Below are positions 25,746 to 32,898 of a stretch of 45,129 bases of DNA, piece after piece. Location of the stretch: positions 1 to 45,129 of IMG/VR virus record IMGVR_UViG_3300031785_000009; one strand, 5' to 3'. The number at the start of each line of letters is the position of its first letter. Position 1 is the first letter of the stretch. A program made the position numbers and the translations under genes. The notes below the pieces were generated by a model. That model was not told the DNA's origin, made no database searches, and saw only the letters and a list, made by a program, of their open reading frames with translations. The DNA is from a virus.

Positions 25746-26379
25746 CACAGCAGTTGTAGACGAAATAGACATTAGATTAGGTTCAGGTGTTATTTCTGGT
25801 GTTACAACTAACCCTACCCTTATTAAAAAGGCTGAACAAGAGCCAGATGTTATATATGAAGAATTAATTAACAATCTTGGCGTTAAAGACTTGTCAATAG
25901 AGGTAAATGGTCAATTTGCAGACCAATTTATAGAAAACGGCATAGCATATGGTAAACTTTGGCCACATCAGGCTACTATTAAGCTACCATGCACGCCTGA
26001 AGGCATAAAAGCATGTAAAACGCTGTCTTATATGGGCATTCGAGTTAATATGACGCTAGTGTTTAGTGTAAGTCAGGCAATACTATGTGCATTAGCTGGT
26101 GCAACCTATGTTTCACCGTTCGTCGGACGATTAGATGACAATGGTCACGATGGAATCGGTCTTATACGTGAAATAGCTAAAGTATACTGTCATAATAGAA
26201 CAGATACTAAGATACTTGCTGCCAGCATACGTGATGCTGCTACAGTTGGTAAGGCATTCCAAGCCGGTGCACACATTTGTACCATACCGCCGAAAGTATT
26301 CGACGATATGTACAAACATGTGCTAACAGATAAAGGATTGTTTCAGTTCTGCATAGACTCAGGACAGATAAACCCTTAA
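25729..26379 (+). CDS. talC: Transaldolase (TalC type)
   Basis: 216 residues, the short form shared with fructose-6-phosphate aldolases and typical of cyanophages. The Schiff-base lysine is K85 in QATIKLPCTPEG. FLDTA at the N-terminus, TTNPTLI and the SPFVGRLDD motif complete the barrel signature. E58 in SIEVN occupies a position where, as I recall, the aldolase subgroup has Gln, so transaldolase activity is favoured. Auxiliary-metabolism role: it shifts host carbon flow into the pentose phosphate pathway for NADPH and ribose-5-phosphate. It is the last gene before the non-coding genome-end region, its usual place in this phage group. Confidence 0.95.
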   Translation: MKIFLDTAVVDEIDIRLGSGVISGVTTNPTLIKKAEQEPDVIYEELINNLGVKDLSIEVNGQFADQFIENGIAYGKLWPHQATIKLPCTPEGIKACKTLSYMGIRVNMTLVFSVSQAILCALAGATYVSPFVGRLDDNGHDGIGLIREIAKVYCHNRTDTKILAASIRDAATVGKAFQAGAHICTIPPKVFDDMYKHVLTDKGLFQFCIDSGQINP

Positions 26380-26757
26380 ATTTTGACATAAATGTCTGAA
26401 GTGGTATACGCATACGTACGGAAACTCAAGAACCCCCTAGGGGGGTATGCCCGTACGCTATGCGCGATCAATTAACGCAGGCGCATGTCCAACGCGAGTC
26501 CAGCTCGCTTCGCTCGCCACCAACAACCCAGTCATTGCAGTGGTTATGGGGCAATGCAGTACTGTCCAGAAGACAGCTCGGCAGTCGGAGCGAGCGTAGC
26601 GAGCGGGTTCAACTAAACCGCGCGGGCGCATACGGGCGCGGATATCTTGAACGCGTGTCACGCGCGATCTGTTGCCGGTTGAGACTCAAGTGAGACAGTA
26701 CGGTTATCCGAACAAAGTATTATGTAATAATACATTGTTACAAAATGTTAAGATGAT
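26380..26757. other. Non-coding, GC-rich, palindrome-rich region (probable genome end)
   Basis: No credible gene. It contains many inverted repeats: GACAT/ATGTC (26385-26396); CGTACGG/CCGTACG (26415-26421 with 26451-26457), extended by GCATA/TATGC, around the palindrome CCCCCTAGGGGG (26433-26444); ATGCGC/GCGCAT (26460-26465 with 26481-26486); a 15-bp stem (26503-26517 with 26590-26604, one mismatch) enclosing CATTGC/GCAATG and CTGTC/GACAG; CGCGTG-T-CACGCG (26652-26664); and TTGAG-A-CTCAA (26679-26689). It separates the end of the late genes from the start of the early genes, where T7-like phages carry their terminal repeats and packaging sites. Confidence 0.7.
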
Positions 26758-26793
26758 TTGTAATAGTTGACAGCAGCGACTAGAATGAGGACA
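26758..26793 (+). promoter_or_regulatory. Sigma70-like early promoter
   Basis: TTGTAA (26758-26763) and TAGAAT (26781-26786) are separated by 17 bases, giving 4/6 and 5/6 matches to the -35 and -10 consensus. Transcription would start at about 26793. It is the first good host-type promoter after the putative genome end and faces the early genes, as expected for genes that host polymerase must read before phage polymerase is made. A TTGACA at 26767-26772 has no well-spaced -10. Confidence 0.6.
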
Positions 26794-26796
26794 TGT

Positions 26797-26879
26797 AGTA
26801 AGAGTTGTTTACGTTATGTTATATTCTCTCTCCTAGAATAGGTGAGAGAGATAATATAACTTAACTACAACTCTCTACT
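26797..26879 (+). promoter_or_regulatory. Long 5' leader hairpin of early transcript
   Basis: An 83-nt nested inverted repeat. Outer stem: AGTA plus AGAGTTGT (26797-26808) pairs with ACAACTCT (26867-26874) and, across a one-base bulge, TACT (26876-26879). Inner stem: GTTATATTCTCTCTC (26818-26832) pairs with GAGAGAG (26844-26850) and AATATAAC (26853-26860) across a two-base bulge. It would start a few nucleotides after the predicted transcription start and end 26 bases before the first ATG. Likely roles are mRNA 5' protection, RNase III processing or translational control. Confidence 0.75.
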
Positions 26880-26905
26880 CACTGTTCAATTTACAATTTT
26901 CGATT

Positions 26906-27220
26906 ATGTTCAACGTTTCAATCAAGCCAACACCTCGCACTTCTACAGCAGTAGAAGCTATACAGGTCAACCCTTTCAAGGGTTCAGTAACTCTTCGTTA
27001 CACCAATGGCTATGAGTACAAGTACTCAAACGTTAGCAGAGCTAAGATTGTTAATCTATTGATTAACGACAACATGTCACTTGGCTTCTGGGTACAAGAG
27101 CTTTCACAGAAAGCTATCCGTGTCAGAGATTACCTTTACGGTAATACTGTTGCTACTGGTAAGCTATGCTACCAGTTCATCGGTGCAACTTGCGACAGCA
27201 AAGCTGCCCTACCTTTCTAA
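26906..27220 (+). CDS. KTSC-like small early protein
   Basis: 104 residues, the first early gene. The layout resembles KTSC-domain proteins: RTSTAVEAIQVNPFKGSVTL, then RYTNGYEYKYSNV, a short helix, and SLGFWVQEL where that family has a Ser-Gly-aromatic segment. The function of this domain is not well established; it often occurs in phages and restriction-related contexts. The stop codon lies inside a CTAACC/GGTTAG hairpin that begins the structured region downstream. It may act on host functions, by its position as the first gene expressed. Confidence 0.72.
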   Translation: MFNVSIKPTPRTSTAVEAIQVNPFKGSVTLRYTNGYEYKYSNVSRAKIVNLLINDNMSLGFWVQELSQKAIRVRDYLYGNTVATGKLCYQFIGATCDSKAALPF

Positions 27221-27293
27221 CCTACGGTTAGTCAGCGTCACTGGTGTCTTGCTTGGGTTCGATTCCCAAGGACGCACTGACTCTTTAGAGTCA
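27217..27293 (+). other. tRNA T-arm-like structured RNA element
   Basis: CTTGGG-TTCGATT-CCCAAG (27252-27257, loop 27258-27264, 27265-27270) is a textbook TpsiC arm. Its 3' side runs straight into GACGC (27271-27275), which pairs with GCGTC (27235-27239), like an acceptor stem stacked on a T-arm. GTCA/TGAC (27231-27234 with 27278-27281) can extend it. Only 12 bases fill the place of D and anticodon arms, so this is not a normal tRNA. Hairpins CTAACC/GGTTAG (27217-27231) and TGACTC-TTTA-GAGTCA (27278-27293) flank it. It may be a tRNA-like regulatory RNA, a processing site, or a relic of an attachment site. Confidence 0.55.
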
Positions 27294-27318
27294 ATGTCCA
27301 CCTAACTCTCATCTTGTC

Positions 27319-28014
27319 ATGCTAGTCCACATCACAAAAAAATCCAGCAATGCTAAAACTGGCAAGATGCCAGTTACCACAACCGAGGAAGCATCATGCC
27401 CCAGCACTTGTCCACACCTACAGTCCGGAGGTTGCTACGCAAAGTCCGGTCCAGTCTCTTGGCACTGGAAAAAAGTGAGCCACGGTCTACGTGGTGGTAC
27501 TTGGTCTGACTTGACTGACTTTGTCAGCAAGTTAGAGCGCGGTCAGCTATGGCGCCACAACCAAGCGGGTGACCTTGGTTATACCAAGGACGCCAACAAT
27601 CGTGAACTAATCAGACTTGACTTGCTCAAGTCTTTAGTTGATGCCAATAATGCTAGTGGTGCCAAGGGTTATACCTACACACACCACCGCCTCGAGTACT
27701 TACACAACCTCGAAGCTGTAAAGTACAGTAACCGCAACGGTTTTACCATCAACGCCTCATGCGAGAGCATGCAGCAAGCGGACGAATGCGTAGCCGAGGG
27801 TGTGCCTGCTGTCGTTGTCGTAGACAACAGCAAGGACGTACCAACACATACGCCTGACGGTCACCGCGTTGTGGTTTGCCCAGCTCAAACACGTGACACC
27901 AACTGCAAAGACTGCGGTTTATGTGCTCAGTCCAAGCGCACTTGCGTTGTTGCATTCCTCGCACATGGCAACAAGTCCAAAAAAGTCAATCAGTCACTAC
28001 AGGAGGTAGCCTAA
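27319..28014 (+). CDS. Cys-rich early protein, possible Fe-S or zinc protein
   Basis: 231 residues with 11 or so Cys in two clusters: C27-x3-C31-x7-C39 near the N-terminus (CPSTCPHLQSGGCYAKSGP) and C187, C196-x2-C199-x2-C202, C209 near the C-terminus (NCKDCGLCAQSKRTC). The spacing suggests bound iron-sulphur or zinc. Between them are VVVVDNSKD and THHRLEYLHN motifs. Proteins with this CY-x-x-x-GP pattern occur in other phages without known function; some resemble radical-SAM-like families, but the CxxxCxxC triad is not exact. GC content is higher than in neighbouring structural genes. Confidence 0.7.
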   Translation: MLVHITKKSSNAKTGKMPVTTTEEASCPSTCPHLQSGGCYAKSGPVSWHWKKVSHGLRGGTWSDLTDFVSKLERGQLWRHNQAGDLGYTKDANNRELIRLDLLKSLVDANNASGAKGYTYTHHRLEYLHNLEAVKYSNRNGFTINASCESMQQADECVAEGVPAVVVVDNSKDVPTHTPDGHRVVVCPAQTRDTNCKDCGLCAQSKRTCVVAFLAHGNKSKKVNQSLQEVA

Positions 28015-28181
28015 TGGATAACCATATTTATATGGTTTATGATGACAGCTCGCCAGAGTCTACACGTGATGCCGACATTACGCATAAAACGTTGCTAGAT
28101 CAGGGCTATCGCGTAATACACAAGGACGTAGGATATACGTCCGCACGTTACGAATATGCGAGAGTTGTAGTTAATTCTTAA
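28014..28181 (+). CDS. Small early protein, unknown
   Basis: 55 residues from an ATG with a strong Shine-Dalgarno (AGGAGG, 28001-28006) placed at the end of the preceding gene; the start overlaps that gene's stop by one base. The sequence is Asp/Tyr-rich (IYMVYDDSSPESTRDADIT) with no known motif. A strong terminator follows, so it closes the first early transcription unit. Confidence 0.75.
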   Translation: MDNHIYMVYDDSSPESTRDADITHKTLLDQGYRVIHKDVGYTSARYEYARVVVNS

Positions 28182-28208
28182 TTATTATATAATTAAATAA
28201 ATCCCGAG

Positions 28209-28245
28209 ACCTCAGTCTATGACTGGGGTTTTGCCCTTTTTATTT
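28209..28245 (+). terminator. Rho-independent terminator of first early unit
   Basis: A 9-bp stem ACCTCAGTC/GACTGGGGT (28209-28217 with 28221-28229, one G-T pair) with a TAT loop is followed by TTTTGCCCTTTTTATTTTT. It separates the first early genes from the next small-gene block, so the latter probably needs its own promoter or read-through. Confidence 0.88.
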
Positions 28246-28255
28246 TTATTCACTA

Positions 28256-28306
28256 TCATCACAATCATTCACACACATGGACGCACACTCATCACAATCA
28301 TTCACA
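28256..28306 (+). repeat. 18-bp direct repeat pair at early gene start
   Basis: TCATCACAATCATTCACA occurs exactly at 28256-28273 and 28289-28306, a 33-base period, on both sides of the ATG at 28277. Related CATTCAC sequences precede the starts at 28463 and 29388. The pair could be a binding site or the product of a local duplication that also changed the N-terminus of the small gene. Confidence 0.7.
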
Positions 28307-28396
28307 AGCATCTTCGCAGGGACGCAGACAAAACCAAAGAGCAAGCAAAAAGACATACCAAAGTATCCTGAGCCAGAAGGCGACCCATCTTATTAA
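28277..28396 (+). CDS. Very small early protein, uncertain
   Basis: 39 residues: a Ser/Gln-rich start (MDAHSSQSFTSIFAG) then Lys/Pro-rich (KPKSKQKDIPKYPEPEGDPS). It begins just after a terminator and inside a repeated leader, with no Shine-Dalgarno sequence. It could be genuine, given the many tiny genes nearby, but coding support is weak. Confidence 0.45.
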   Translation: MDAHSSQSFTSIFAGTQTKPKSKQKDIPKYPEPEGDPSY

Positions 28397-28462
28397 GAAT
28401 TGTTACAATATCACACGGACGTACACATTACCAATTAGACTACTACTAGATCATTCACCACT

Positions 28463-28660
28463 ATGACTATCTTTGAATTTAACGAGCAGCTTTGCGAGAT
28501 TATCGCAGGCGAAGATGGCTACTACAATTATGACAAACAAGAAATTCTTGATTTAGCCAGACAAATGAAAACATCAGCAGAAGAGTATGAAAACATGCTC
28601 GACTGCAAGGACGCTGCCGAAGTGCACGAGTTAATGAATCCTGCGGTATGTGACGTATGA
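28463..28660 (+). CDS. Small acidic early protein, unknown
   Basis: 65 residues, acidic and helical (EFNEQLCEIIAGEDGYYNYD, then LARQMKTSAEEYENML). A CATTCAC leader lies shortly before the ATG. It overlaps the next gene by four bases (ATGA), starting a chain of coupled small genes that leads to RNA polymerase. Phage early proteins of this kind often act on host enzymes; no motif indicates which. Confidence 0.7.
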   Translation: MTIFEFNEQLCEIIAGEDGYYNYDKQEILDLARQMKTSAEEYENMLDCKDAAEVHELMNPAVCDV

Positions 28661-28863
28661 CTATGTACGAATGCAGAGTTAGTGAAACAACCATTAACTA
28701 CTATCGCCTAGAAGCAAAGAGTAGAACTGATGCAATCAAGCAAGTTAACTTAGCTATAGCCTCTGGCATAATGGGCAACATTGCACTAGATAACAGTGTC
28801 AATATGATGCCACAAATGAATTATGCAGTTCAACTATCACCCGAAGGAGAAATAATCCAATGA
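28657..28863 (+). CDS. Small early protein, unknown
   Basis: 68 residues. The start MTMYECRVSETTINYYRLEA and the segment RTDAIKQVNLAIASG look like a small mixed alpha/beta fold. No catalytic motif. ATGA overlaps at both ends place it within the coupled early chain. Confidence 0.7.
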   Translation: MTMYECRVSETTINYYRLEAKSRTDAIKQVNLAIASGIMGNIALDNSVNMMPQMNYAVQLSPEGEIIQ

Positions 28864-28982
28864 TAACTCCTAACTGGCGACATCACAGCGACAAGCAGCC
28901 CAAGTACAAGAAACATGTACGCATCATACAGGCAGCAAAAAAACGCACTAAACAACTAATCAAAAAACTCACAGCACAATGA
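28860..28982 (+). CDS. Very small basic early protein
   Basis: 40 residues, strongly basic (KQPKYKKHVRIIQAAKKRTK), with ATGA overlaps on both sides. The charge suggests RNA or DNA binding. It is kept because it fills an otherwise empty slot of the chain exactly, with coupled start and stop. Confidence 0.6.
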   Translation: MITPNWRHHSDKQPKYKKHVRIIQAAKKRTKQLIKKLTAQ

Positions 28983-29167
28983 CAATCGACATCACCCAAC
29001 AACTCAACTACTCTCAAGCAGTACGTAAAGCACGCCCAGAATGGGACGACGACAAAGTAAGAAGAGCAGCCGAGTACCTTGTGCTATACATGGACGTAAG
29101 GCTCAAGCCATACAAAGTCAATGAAAAACTTAACGAGTTTGACAAGGACGGAGGTTTCTTGTTCTAA
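28979..29167 (+). CDS. Small early protein, unknown
   Basis: 62 residues, charged and helical (ARPEWDDDKVRRAAEYLVLY), with no recognisable domain. It overlaps the preceding stop by four bases and the next start by one base. Confidence 0.7.
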   Translation: MTIDITQQLNYSQAVRKARPEWDDDKVRRAAEYLVLYMDVRLKPYKVNEKLNEFDKDGGFLF

Positions 29168-29370
29168 TGGAATACCACGACCTCATGCAGCAATCGGAAG
29201 AGCACAACAAAAAGCTACACCGTACCAAAGATGTTAACATTGCTGACATACTCACGTGGGAAGACAGAGATGCAATCGCTAAGATTGTAGACAACCGTGT
29301 TGCCAAAGAATATGGTGACATGTTCCCATTCAAGTGGCAATTCTCTTGCAGTGGTCACTTTATCTGCTAA
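29167..29370 (+). CDS. Small early protein, unknown
   Basis: 67 residues: a charged helical first half (QQSEEHNKKLHRTKD) and a C-terminal CSGHFIC motif with two Cys and one His. The latter might bind metal, but the set is incomplete for a zinc site. Coupled to the previous gene by TAATG. Confidence 0.68.
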   Translation: MEYHDLMQQSEEHNKKLHRTKDVNIADILTWEDRDAIAKIVDNRVAKEYGDMFPFKWQFSCSGHFIC

Positions 29371-29387
29371 TTCACACACACATTCGC

Positions 29388-29558
29388 ATGGACACCTACA
29401 AAATAGACTATTGCATTCCTGACAAGCCAAAGGAGTGCTCTTATATGTTTACTCAGGCTGTCTCTGACGAAGATGCAGCCTACTATGGTTTAGACTGGGT
29501 AGCAATTCACGGCTACAAACTTAAAAACGTTACAAAAATTAAGGTAAGAGGACGATGA
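29388..29558 (+). CDS. Small early protein, unknown
   Basis: 56 residues from the ATG at 29388, chosen over an upstream in-frame ATG (29334) that lies inside the previous gene. The 17-base gap before it carries a CACACACATTCGC leader like others nearby. Sequence features are a Cys pair (CIPDKPKEC), acidic DEDAAYYGLDW and a basic end. It overlaps the next gene by four bases. Confidence 0.65.
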   Translation: MDTYKIDYCIPDKPKECSYMFTQAVSDEDAAYYGLDWVAIHGYKLKNVTKIKVRGR

Positions 29559-29866
29559 AACGTAGAAAGTACTATCCTAATAATTGGCAGGCTATCAAGG
29601 ACACACCGGCTAAATGGTTTCCACCACTAGAATATGACGAACTAGCAGAGTGGAAGGTCCATGGCTATGTGTTGCCCAGTTCCATCTTCGGTATTATCCG
29701 TAGCGAAGACTCGCAGACTGGTGTCATTGAAGAGTTCACGTACAAGTCTGAGTATCAGGCTAAAGAACGTGTAAAGAAAGAAATGACACACGGACGCAAG
29801 ATAACGCTGTGCACCATGGAAGGTGTATGGCACGTAAAACCTTTAATTGATTTCAACAACCCATGA
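29555..29866 (+). CDS. Early protein, unknown
   Basis: 103 residues, aromatic and charged (KRRKYYPNNWQAIKDTPAKW), later ERVKKEMTHGRKITLCTMEG and a final WHVKPLIDF. It looks like a compact globular protein without a known motif. ATGA overlaps on both sides join it to the chain that leads to the RNA polymerase. Confidence 0.7.
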   Translation: MKRRKYYPNNWQAIKDTPAKWFPPLEYDELAEWKVHGYVLPSSIFGIIRSEDSQTGVIEEFTYKSEYQAKERVKKEMTHGRKITLCTMEGVWHVKPLIDFNNP

Positions 29867-29982
29867 GCGAAGACACATTTCAACGTAGGTACGAACAGTT
29901 ACTTACACTTGTGGTAAACCACCCACACAGAGAAGAATTAATTGCTATAATGCAAGAGCAAGTCTTAGACGACGACAATTAA
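29863..29982 (+). CDS. Very small acidic protein before RNA polymerase
   Basis: 39 residues, helical and acidic at the end (RRYEQLLTLVVNHPHREELI, then QEQVLDDDN). It overlaps the preceding gene by four bases, and its stop is followed immediately by the RNA polymerase ATG, so it may couple polymerase translation. Confidence 0.62.
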   Translation: MSEDTFQRRYEQLLTLVVNHPHREELIAIMQEQVLDDDN

Positions 29983-32319
29983 ATGCTTACACAACAACAG
30001 ATCGACGAGCAACAAGCGTTCGAGCGTAGACAAATACAAGGTGGACTGGACAGACTTCACAAGAACACAGACAAATTAGAAGAACAGACATACGCCAGTG
30101 CCACAGTTTATGGCTCATCATGTGTAACGGGAATCATGCCCGATCTAATTGTATACATAGATGAAAAGAAAGAAAAGTACAAGACATGCGCTGGCAGAGA
30201 TGCCATTGTCGTAGCTAAGTACATCATACCCGTACAGACAGAGATACAAGCTTTGCTTACATGCAAGGTAGTATTCGATCATGTCTTTGCGCCACGACAG
30301 AACAAGCAAGCAATCACAGCTACTGCGTTAGCTGTTGGCTCTGCCTGTGAAGCTGAGTGCCAGATGAACTACTACGAAAGAGAAGCGCCTGCACTACTAG
30401 CCACCCTCAAGAAAAATTATTGGCATCAAGCCAAAGGTACAGAGTACAAGCGTAAGTGCATACAAACACTTATGCATAAACAAAGCATCACACCATGGGT
30501 AGCGTGGGATAGAAACACCAAGATAAAGATAGGCACGTGGCTTATCGACTGCCTATGTGAAGTGTCTGGTTGGTTTACTAAAGAGCTAGTACGTAATGGT
30601 AGAAAAACTATAAACATACTAAGTCCCTCAGAAAAACTTATCAAACACAAAGATGAAATCATGCGAATGGCTGAAATGTTCAGCCCACTTGCTAAGCCTA
30701 TGCTTATCCCTCCACGTAATTGGCACGCTTTACAAGACGGCGGTTATTATCTAAATGACCTTACAAGATGTCATCAATTCATACGAAGGAGCGATGGCGT
30801 CCTTATACAGGGGGAAATTCCTTATAACTTTATCAACCGTATTCAACAGGTAAAATACAAGTTAAACCCCTATATAGTTAAGGTAGCGGAGGAGTTAGAA
30901 GTTAGAGGTATTAGCGTAGGAAAGTTTAAACCTATAACTCACCACGAGATACCACCTAAGCCATTTGACATTGACACAAATGTTGAAGCGCGTAAGGAAT
31001 GGAAGCGTGGTAAAACCAATGCAATGAACCTTCAGGCTGCGGAAGTGCGTAAGTCCTGCCGTACACGTATGACTATGAATTGTGTACGAGAGTTCAAGGA
31101 CGCAGACTTCTTTATCCCTTGGTCGTTCGACTACAGAGGTAGAGTGTATCCTATACCAGCGTTCCTAACACCACAAGATACAGACTTTGGAAAAAGTTTA
31201 TTGTTGTTTAGTAAAGGTGCTAGGATAAATGCACAGGGTATGAAGTGGATTAAGTTTCATCTTGCCACTACCTACGGACTTGACAAAGCTACAATGGAAG
31301 AGCGTATCGCATGGATAGATAAACCAGAGAACTATGATTTAGTTTCTCGTGTGTTCTACAATCCTATCGACAACATTGCTGACTGGGAAAATGCAGACGA
31401 GCCTTGGCAATTCTTGGCTGCCTGCTGTGAGTTCTGCGAGCTACACTTTGAGCATCGCTTTCACACACATCTGCCCGTCGCAATCGACGCTACTTGCAGT
31501 GGCTTACAAATCTTAGCTGGACTAGCTAAGGACAAATCGACAGCAAAAATTGTAAATGTGGTCGGCTCAAACAAACCACAAGACGCCTATAAACTTATCG
31601 CAGAAACAAGCGTAGACCACATACCTGAAAGACTTAGACCATACTGGGACAGGAAAGTAACCAAGCGTTGCGTTATGACCATACCCTACAATGCCAAGCC
31701 TTTCAGTAACAGATCGTACATCAGAGATGCATTTACAGAAAAAGGTGTAGAAGTTGACAAAGAAGAACTAACACAATGCGTAAAGGCTGTCAGGGACGCT
31801 ATGAATATTGTCGTTCCCGGACCTATGCAAGTGATGAAATGGATAGAGACAGAGATCTCACGTGCTATCAGATCAGGTGCACCAGAAATTAGATGGACAA
31901 CACCATCTGGATTTCCTGTTGTACAACGTTTGATGAAGCATGACAGACCTCTGAAAATAAAAACACAATTAATGGGACGATGCGAAATCAACGTCCAAGG
32001 TGCAGAAATAGGCGTAGACTTAAAACATCACAAGAACGCTACAGCTCCTAACCTTATTCATTCACTTGACGCCTCGCTGCTACATTTTGCAGCAAGTCAA
32101 TTTGATAAACCGATAGCTTTAATACATGATTCAGTTTTATGTAGAGCTACTGATATGTGTACTCTCTCAACTATTGTACGAGAGACCTACATGCGTCTGT
32201 TCGCAGAGCATGAACCACTAACTGACTTTGCCCTAGCAATAGGAGCAGAGACTGAACCACCGATTATCGGAGACCTACATGCGTCCGAGGTAATTGATTC
32301 CACTTATTTCTTTTGTTAA
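29983..32319 (+). CDS. T7-like single-subunit RNA polymerase
   Basis: 778 residues against 883 for T7. Catalytic residues are all present: D502 in VAIDATCSG (T7 D537), K561 in VTKRCVMTIPYN with Y569 (T7 K631 and Y639) and D716 in ALIHDS (T7 D812). The loss in length is mainly N-terminal, where T7 contacts promoter and RNA. The extreme C-terminus ends in YFFC instead of FAFA. The enzyme would transcribe replication and structural genes from phage-specific promoters. It starts right after the early chain and is followed directly by SSB. Confidence 0.96.
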   Translation: MLTQQQIDEQQAFERRQIQGGLDRLHKNTDKLEEQTYASATVYGSSCVTGIMPDLIVYIDEKKEKYKTCAGRDAIVVAKYIIPVQTEIQALLTCKVVFDHVFAPRQNKQAITATALAVGSACEAECQMNYYEREAPALLATLKKNYWHQAKGTEYKRKCIQTLMHKQSITPWVAWDRNTKIKIGTWLIDCLCEVSGWFTKELVRNGRKTINILSPSEKLIKHKDEIMRMAEMFSPLAKPMLIPPRNWHALQDGGYYLNDLTRCHQFIRRSDGVLIQGEIPYNFINRIQQVKYKLNPYIVKVAEELEVRGISVGKFKPITHHEIPPKPFDIDTNVEARKEWKRGKTNAMNLQAAEVRKSCRTRMTMNCVREFKDADFFIPWSFDYRGRVYPIPAFLTPQDTDFGKSLLLFSKGARINAQGMKWIKFHLATTYGLDKATMEERIAWIDKPENYDLVSRVFYNPIDNIADWENADEPWQFLAACCEFCELHFEHRFHTHLPVAIDATCSGLQILAGLAKDKSTAKIVNVVGSNKPQDAYKLIAETSVDHIPERLRPYWDRKVTKRCVMTIPYNAKPFSNRSYIRDAFTEKGVEVDKEELTQCVKAVRDAMNIVVPGPMQVMKWIETEISRAIRSGAPEIRWTTPSGFPVVQRLMKHDRPLKIKTQLMGRCEINVQGAEIGVDLKHHKNATAPNLIHSLDASLLHFAASQFDKPIALIHDSVLCRATDMCTLSTIVRETYMRLFAEHEPLTDFALAIGAETEPPIIGDLHASEVIDSTYFFC

Positions 32320-32898
32320 ATGTCACGTAGTATTCACGTAACTCAAGAGCCAGTAACCCTTGAAGGTTATCAGGCTATATTAAAACCAAGCAAGTTTGGC
32401 TATTCACTCAAAGCTATTGTCGGAGAGGACTTAGTAAACAAACTTGAAGAGGAAAGAACAGACTGCCTCAAGTGGGCAGAAAGTAAGCTCAAGAACCCAA
32501 GAAGAGCTACCTTAAAACCAACACCATGGGAAGAGGTATCAAAGGGTAAGTTTACAATTAAGTTCTCATGGTCAGATGACAAGAGACCACCTATTGTAGA
32601 CACAGAAGGTACACCTGTTAAAGATATGGACACTCCTGTTTATGCAGGCAGTAAAGTCAAGCTAGGTTTTACACAAAAACCTTACATTCTCAGGGACGGT
32701 GTAACCTATGGTACATCACTCAAGCTATCTGGTGTACAGATTGTAAGTGTACAGTCAGAAGTAGGCGTAGACACAGGCGACCTTGATGAACAAGGAGCTG
32801 CTGACTTATTTGGCAGTACAGCAGGCTTCAAAACAGCAGAGCCAAACGTAACACCTGATACAACACCTAGCTCAGTAGAGTTAGACGATGACTTTTAG
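32320..32898 (+). CDS. Single-stranded DNA-binding protein (gp2.5-like)
   Basis: 192 residues. It occupies the T7 gene 2.5 position between RNA polymerase and endonuclease I. A basic, aromatic OB-fold-like core (KFTIKFSWSDD, GFTQKPYILRDG) is followed by a Thr/Pro linker and the acidic tail SSVELDDDF ending in Phe. The acidic tail with terminal Phe is the feature through which gp2.5 contacts polymerase and helicase. The start abuts the polymerase stop, and its end overlaps the endonuclease gene by 11 bases. Confidence 0.88.
   Translation: MSRSIHVTQEPVTLEGYQAILKPSKFGYSLKAIVGEDLVNKLEEERTDCLKWAESKLKNPRRATLKPTPWEEVSKGKFTIKFSWSDDKRPPIVDTEGTPVKDMDTPVYAGSKVKLGFTQKPYILRDGVTYGTSLKLSGVQIVSVQSEVGVDTGDLDEQGAADLFGSTAGFKTAEPNVTPDTTPSSVELDDDF

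Noticed and set aside
26460-26693. 77-residue + strand frame (and its - strand counterpart) in the genome-end region
   Set aside because: Encodes Arg/Ser-rich sequence produced by the GC-rich palindromes; the region is better explained as structured non-coding DNA.
26767-26796. Promoter built on TTGACA at 26767
   Set aside because: No acceptable -10 lies 16-18 bases downstream; the TTGTAA/TAGAAT pair with 17-base spacing fits better.
27226-27290. Functional tRNA gene
   Set aside because: Only T-arm and acceptor-like pairing exist; 12 bases cannot hold D and anticodon arms.
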